NCBI GenBank assembly: GCA_036852015.1
Contig: JAANDG010000293.1
Coordinates: forward strand, 111,196 to 175,195
Length of the DNA: 64,000 nt
Direction: 5' to 3'
DNA from: Pelodera strongyloides
Lineage: Eukaryota > Nematoda > Chromadorea > Rhabditida > Rhabditidae
Part shown: one piece after another, positions 59,269 through 64,000 of the stretch
Numbering within the stretch: the first letter of the stretch is position 1
Layout: every line of letters begins with the position of its first letter
Made by a program: the position numbers and the translations under genes
Notes under the pieces: generated by a model
Database searches by the model: none
Told to the model about the DNA's origin: nothing
Seen by the model: the letters and a program-made list of their open reading frames with translations, nothing else

Positions 59269-60054
59269 ATTGCGTGTCAGTTTCCCTATAATAACATGTT
59301 GAAATATGTACGTGTTAACGGGTGTCCAATTTCCGTTTACTGCTTACGCATACATACATTCCGTAGTGTCGTTGTTCACAGGTGCTTTACATTAGCTCCA
59401 AGATTTATAAGAATTGTTTTTGTTTTATATTTCCTGCTTAGAAGCACAATTTATAAAAGGCAAGGTGACACAGTAAGTGCTAAGGTATGAACCGGTGGAG
59501 GATCTTACCTTATGAATTACTGTGACAAACTCCACCGTTTTTGGTTGTAACGAATTTCTATTTCTTAGTGTCCGTTTGGGTTCATTGGAAATTCTTTCAC
59601 CTTTTAGCTTCATTTTTAGCTTCACTAAGTTGCAAGTACCCAGACTACAAAGCTATATCCATATAAGTCCCCGTTTGATATTTTCCAGCGTACCTATTCC
59701 TATTGGCCGAAGTGAATTTCATTACGTCACTGCCGAATTGCTCGTATTTTATATCGCACTCCCCTATTTTCTTCAGCTTTTCTGTATTCGAAGCCCTCTT
59801 TGCTTTTGTTTACTTGTTTACGGGGTGGTGCACTACTCATCTAAATTTTACGTAATTCAATGTTTGATGAATATTTTCTTGCATTTTCTCGCTAATCAGT
59901 TTCTCTCTTGTTCAGATTCTCCTTATTTTCTTTAAATTATCCCGTTAATTATCGTAATTAATTTGCAATTATTAGTTCGGGTATACATATTATCGGGGGT
60001 CGGCGGCGGGCCCCCGAACTACGATCTCATTATCATATTCATAACATATCACAA

Positions 60055-63000
60055 ATGAGAGATCCTCAAGAAAAACCGAAAATGCCTCTACCTGCTGTAT
60101 TAATGCACTTCTTTACGAAGCGAAAGAAAAGGTAAGAGTTACGGCCTAATCTATTAAAGCGAAATACGAGCCGGTTTTTGAAACTCATCGCGGACAACTG
60201 AATTCTTAAGTATTTATGCTAATTTACTCGTTTCAAAAACCTGCCGGTATTGCGTGTTAACACACTTTAAAGAGATGTGATCAACGGAAATCATCGTCTC
60301 TTTTTTAAAATTAATCGATACTTTTATTTATGATCCACTCTTATTTCTACGATGAAGGTGTATACGGTTTAGATTTCAAATTGTGTTTATTTCTTAGAAA
60401 TGAAAGAACAAATTGTATTATATTCTTACAAAGCTAATGATGTATCAAGATAACTAATGCTATTCCCATGACAACCGGATTGTATCTGTATTGTTACCAT
60501 CGCAATTGGTAAAAATATCCGCTAACGGTGCTCCCTTGTTAGGTTGTTAGTCAGTATGTACCTGTATCGATTCGGTTAGATTTTCATTGTTTATAACAGG
60601 ATATGTATGTTTGTGACTTTTGAACTCATTTTGGGAAATACTTTTTTTCCGGAACTAGTACTAGTTCTAACGTACGATAGGAGCTGTTGAAAATTTATAC
60701 GGAGTTTGATATTTTTTGGATCTTAAAAATATTTAAGACAAATCTAAGTTAAAACAAATAAAACAAATTTATGTATTGTCGTTTAAAAAGTATTTTAAAT
60801 TGGTTTGAAATCGGGCAAAGGCATTACATATACAGATGTAATCATCTTTCAATTTCTTCGCTTGGATCTAATAAACAGATGAGAGTGATAAAAACTGCTA
60901 GATAAAATACAACTAATTTTGTATAATGCTTAAATGTTATTAGTATGTTGCTTAATTCGCCAATAATTCAGGGCACTTCTACGGACATCGTCTGGTAGCT
61001 ACCCATACCCACGCACACATACCACCGTTATGGTTCTGCCATCGCAGCGGCCGGTAGCGGCCGAAGATCGGCCTGGATTTGGAGCTATTGTGAGTTTTTG
61101 TTTAAAGCGATATTGTACGTGGTTTGTGAAACCTCTGGACAACTGCTTTCCCGTGAATTATATGTAACCTGTGCCAAACGAACAGCACTCTTTTCAAGGG
61201 ATTTGTAATGTAGGAAGCACGATTTCTAATTCCATTGATTTCCGAATAAATCACGATTTTTCTAGAGCAGACGAACGCCTTAGTTCCCATGGCAACTAGG
61301 GATAAGTTCTTTATAAAATTAAATATCCAAAACGTTGGCGACTACATAAATTGTATCCTTGCCTGGACAAAACAACAGCCCATATCTAATCTAGTTGTAT
61401 AGACGAAGTATTTCAACGCTAACTCAATACCCGAAACTTTTCGAAGGTTCAATGTTTCGCTTGCCTTCGCTTGTACTTGTAACGCTTAGCTTGTTTTTAA
61501 AGCGAAATACCGTCCGGTTTTTGAAACGCGTTGAGTACGTCAGCATTCTTATGCAGGATATGCAAATGAACGTAAATTAGAATAAAAAATCGAGCAAATT
61601 AGCATAAATACGTAAGAATTCAGTTGTCCGCGATGTGTTTTAAAAACCGGCCGGCATTTCGCTTTAAAACAATTTTCTAACTCCTTGATTCCTATGATGC
61701 AAGTTATCAAAAAGTTTACGGGTATTTTAACACATCTATGATAATGCGTAAACCACTATTGTAAGCCCACGTGGTTAGGTTTGATCGTGTATTTGACAGC
61801 TCACCCCCTATGTCAATAAACAAAGGGGCAGGCATTGGCCTATAACATATATAACACACAGCCTAGAAATGTTACCATTGTGGATAGTTCATCTTTCTTA
61901 ATTTTAGCCTCTTTATCTTTATATTTAATGCATTAAGTTTATAGCGTAGTGAAGTTGTCCCTTATCCGCAACAAATAACGTAACCCAATATTTTCATGAG
62001 TAACATTTTACCATGTTACGGCTATACTCTTCTGCCTCGAAATTAGTCATATAGCTGTATATCATTCAATGGAGATCCTTATACGTTGTAAAAAGAAACT
62101 TTTTAACTTTCATTGATAAAGGTTATTCTGTTCTGCTTTTTCCTCGCATGGTTTCCATTTTAACACCAGTGCCGCAAGATGGATAATTAATGGAATTGTT
62201 CTAATTGCCTAATTAGCATATATAATTTTCAGAAAGCAGTTCGCCGACCTGCGCTCAATCGTTCCTGTCCACCTATTCCGGAAAGCAAATCGAACGAAAG
62301 TATTAAAACACAGGCCAGCGACAGGGTAGGTACAAATGTTTATTTTAAAGGGATATGACATGTGAGCCTGAAATTCGCTTTGGAAAACTCACAGCCATGT
62401 GTGATATGCAAATTTCTGTGCCCATCTGTACACTTCTACCTTCTACGTACGGCGAGAAGGCATAAGAATGTGCAAAAATGCCCGACTCTAGTTATTTTAT
62501 TAAAATATCTTTGCCTATGTATTTAAATTATTTTTCATAAATGAGGTTTAATTCATATTCACAGGGTTACTATACATATCCGATAAATACATTTTTCTCT
62601 CCAATTTTTTCATGGGCCAATATCACACATGAATCCGATTTCTTCAAGTTGCGTTTTAAGACATTAATTGCTTCTTAGTATTAGGGTTTTATACGTCACT
62701 TATAATTTGCTGGTTTAAATTATTTCTTATTCTGCGAAAGGCGATGTACTAATAGTACACGTGGACTATTTTTAGAAAATGAAGTCCAGGATAACTTTTC
62801 TTTGGGGCGGGTGTCAAAAAAAAAAAGACTTTTCCCGAAACAATATACGCGGTTGTGAATGAAATGAACTGAACTTTCGAATCTGTTAGAATCATGTACA
62901 AGACGTGAAACGCATTATTTCTGTCAATAAGTGGAAGGTCCTGTATGTATTTGTGGGATAGCCTGGGACTCTAATTTCCTTGGGTTTCGTATTCCGAAGT

Positions 63001-63174
63001 ACACCAAAATACTATTTACGAAATGAATTCATGATTTTTATAATATTATATTTAGTTTAATTAATTTTGTAAATTTAGGTAGAAAAAGTGATCACTCCAG
63101 TGGAAGACAAGTGTGTTATCATTGAAAACGTTATGGCCGAAAAGATTTCCAGGATACCGGCTCCAAAAGCTCAT
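60055..63174 (+). CDS. Unidentified protein, 5' exons only (gene probably continues past the window)
   Basis: Four exons join in phase: 60055-60131 (phase 2), 60972-61089, 62233-62325 and 63079-63174 (all ending at codon boundaries), with donors GTAAGA, GTGAGT, GTAGGT and GTTAGT; 128 codons so far. The peptide starts MRDPQEKPKMPLPAVLMHFF, has a basic TKRKKR, then RPVAAEDRPGFGAI, KAVRRPALNRSCPPIPESK and VIIENVMAEKISRIPAPK. It is polar, rich in Pro, Lys and Arg, and looks disordered. RRPAL fits the RxxL core of a cyclin/securin-type destruction box, so a cyclin N-terminus is conceivable, but no cyclin box is visible in the window. A candidate next exon at 63880 soon meets a stop. An alternative start is Met at 61030 (MVLPSQRP). 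I do not recognise the family. Confidence 0.62.
60154..60260. mobile_element. TTAA-flanked MITE, family 1, copy G (internally deleted)
   Basis: TTAAAGCGAAATACGAGCC to CCGGTATTGCGTGTTAA, only 107 bp: about 65 bp of the interior is missing between TTTACTC and GTTTCAAAAACC. It lies in intron 1 of the unidentified gene. Confidence 0.88.
61497..61667. mobile_element. TTAA-flanked MITE, family 1, copy H
   Basis: Full length, TTAAAGCGAAATACCGTCC to GGCATTTCGCTTTAA, 171 bp, in intron 2 of the unidentified gene. Confidence 0.93.
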
Positions 63175-64000
63175 GTTAGTTTTTATTATTATTTGCTATT
63201 TATTAGTTATATAGTATCTTATATGTTTCGTCATTCTTATTGTACCCTCCAGGTTTGACGTATTCTCAGATATGTGCTTCTATTTGTTTTCTATTAAATT
63301 ACAAACTGTTGTCACTTCCCCCGTGTCTATGCTTGACCGAGATGATTTTCTTATAATTGAAACACATTTCTGTTTATGACAGTCAAGCCAATTTGTGAAA
63401 CTTTAATAAAACACTTGATTACGAGTTTGTAAAGTGAAATCTTGAATGTGAACATATGTCAAGTAGTACTTTTGCACCATGCATGGGGCATTTATGGAAT
63501 TGACATGGTTTTCAAATACTGTAACATTTTGTCACCCTCAGTGACGGTATGGACATGGCATGGACTAAAAAGTGTGATGTTATTTGTCAATTCATCATGT
63601 ATTTTTAAATCAAAGCAATATGTCACAATTAAAGGATATTCTATTGGCATGACATCTGGAGCGTCCCTTGAAGCACTTGTGCCCAGAAACTCTTCTAACT
63701 TTCTTTACTTTATTCTTGAGGTTTTGTATGCGCCGTGTATTCGCTTAGCGGGTTCTGAGAACGTTGGGACATCTCGGTTATTTGTGAGCTTGGTCCCTTT
63801 TAAGTAATCATAGTTTGGTTTCTTTGGGTTGTTGGAAACCCTTTCCTATTCTTCTCTGTTCATGTCATATTTCCATTAGACCCCTCGGAATTGTCCCTTG
63901 AATATCAATTTGGAATTCCGACAATGTGTCATAGATGCCTAGCAGGAAAGAATCGCTTTCCGGAGTTATAGGATAATCCATACGGTGCGCGACTCTCTCT
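63175..64000. other. Intron or flank at the window end
   Basis: Holds a 121-codon plus-strand open frame (63442-63807). It begins without an acceptor, carries no recognisable domain, and reads as hydrophobic low-information sequence. I treat it as probable intron. Confidence 0.35.

Larger units (their letters stand above)
47980..60054. other. Repeat-rich 12-kb stretch without a supported gene
   Basis: Contains the transposons, palindromes, telomere-like array and microsatellites listed separately. GC-richer patches at 50280-50560 and 50830-51010 have open frames of up to 83 codons but no recognisable domain or convincing exon boundary. The 138-codon frame at 54807-54391 and the 137-codon frame at 59522-59935 are AT-rich, hydrophobic and lack exon context. 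Confidence 0.45.

Noticed and set aside
59522..59935. 137-codon plus-strand frame
   Set aside because: Phe/Leu/Ser-rich reading of T-rich DNA; no acceptor, donor or domain.
63442..63807. 121-codon plus-strand frame
   Set aside because: No acceptor at its start and no domain; probably intron of the unidentified gene, though I cannot exclude an exon.

Overview
This is eukaryotic DNA: AT-rich, with coding sequence split into short exons by GT-AG introns and many non-autonomous DNA transposons. Several signs point to a nematode or close relative: an interstitial array of the nematode telomere hexamer TTAGGC (53245-53281), splice acceptors sitting just 5' of most start codons (the pattern left by spliced-leader trans-splicing), and a small secreted protein resembling the nematode ET-module/three-finger class. 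The species is not identified. All gene models were built by hand from splice sites, reading phase and motifs; none was checked by database search.

Left part, minus strand, three genes in a row. 23349-19382 is a 302-residue membrane protein with an Ig-like domain, one EGF domain, a transmembrane helix and a basic cytoplasmic tail, built like a type I neuregulin. 17632-14350 is a complete 518-residue PUF (Pumilio-family) RNA-binding protein in 11 exons. 12444-1415 is an ankyrin-repeat protein in about 16 exons, possibly synphilin-1-like. The 4-kb second intron of the ankyrin gene holds a two-exon gene on the opposite strand (7654-8361) for a small cysteine-rich secreted protein.

Middle part, 23.4-36 kb: no convincing gene. 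It holds a ~165-170-bp satellite split by a transposon, a long palindromic element, a minisatellite with a perfect 31-bp inverted repeat, tRNA-like sequence and microsatellites. 36.2-38.8 kb has several plus-strand exon-like segments, two of which faintly recall the GST-C domain of AIMP3/EEF1E1; this locus is unresolved and may be a decayed gene.

Right part, plus strand. 39765-46741 is a complete 14-exon gene for FOXRED1, the mitochondrial FAD-dependent oxidoreductase needed for complex I assembly; its introns carry several small transposons and a tRNA-derived element. 48-60 kb is repeat-rich with no supported gene. From 60055 four phase-compatible exons start an unidentified gene that probably continues past the window.

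The genes do not form one pathway. They look like ordinary neighbours in a metazoan genome: signalling ligand, translational regulator, scaffold protein, mitochondrial assembly factor. The most notable items are the neuregulin-like Ig-EGF ligand, the nested antisense gene, the readable PUF base code, the shared acceptor-before-ATG architecture, and the large set of TTAA-flanked MITE families.
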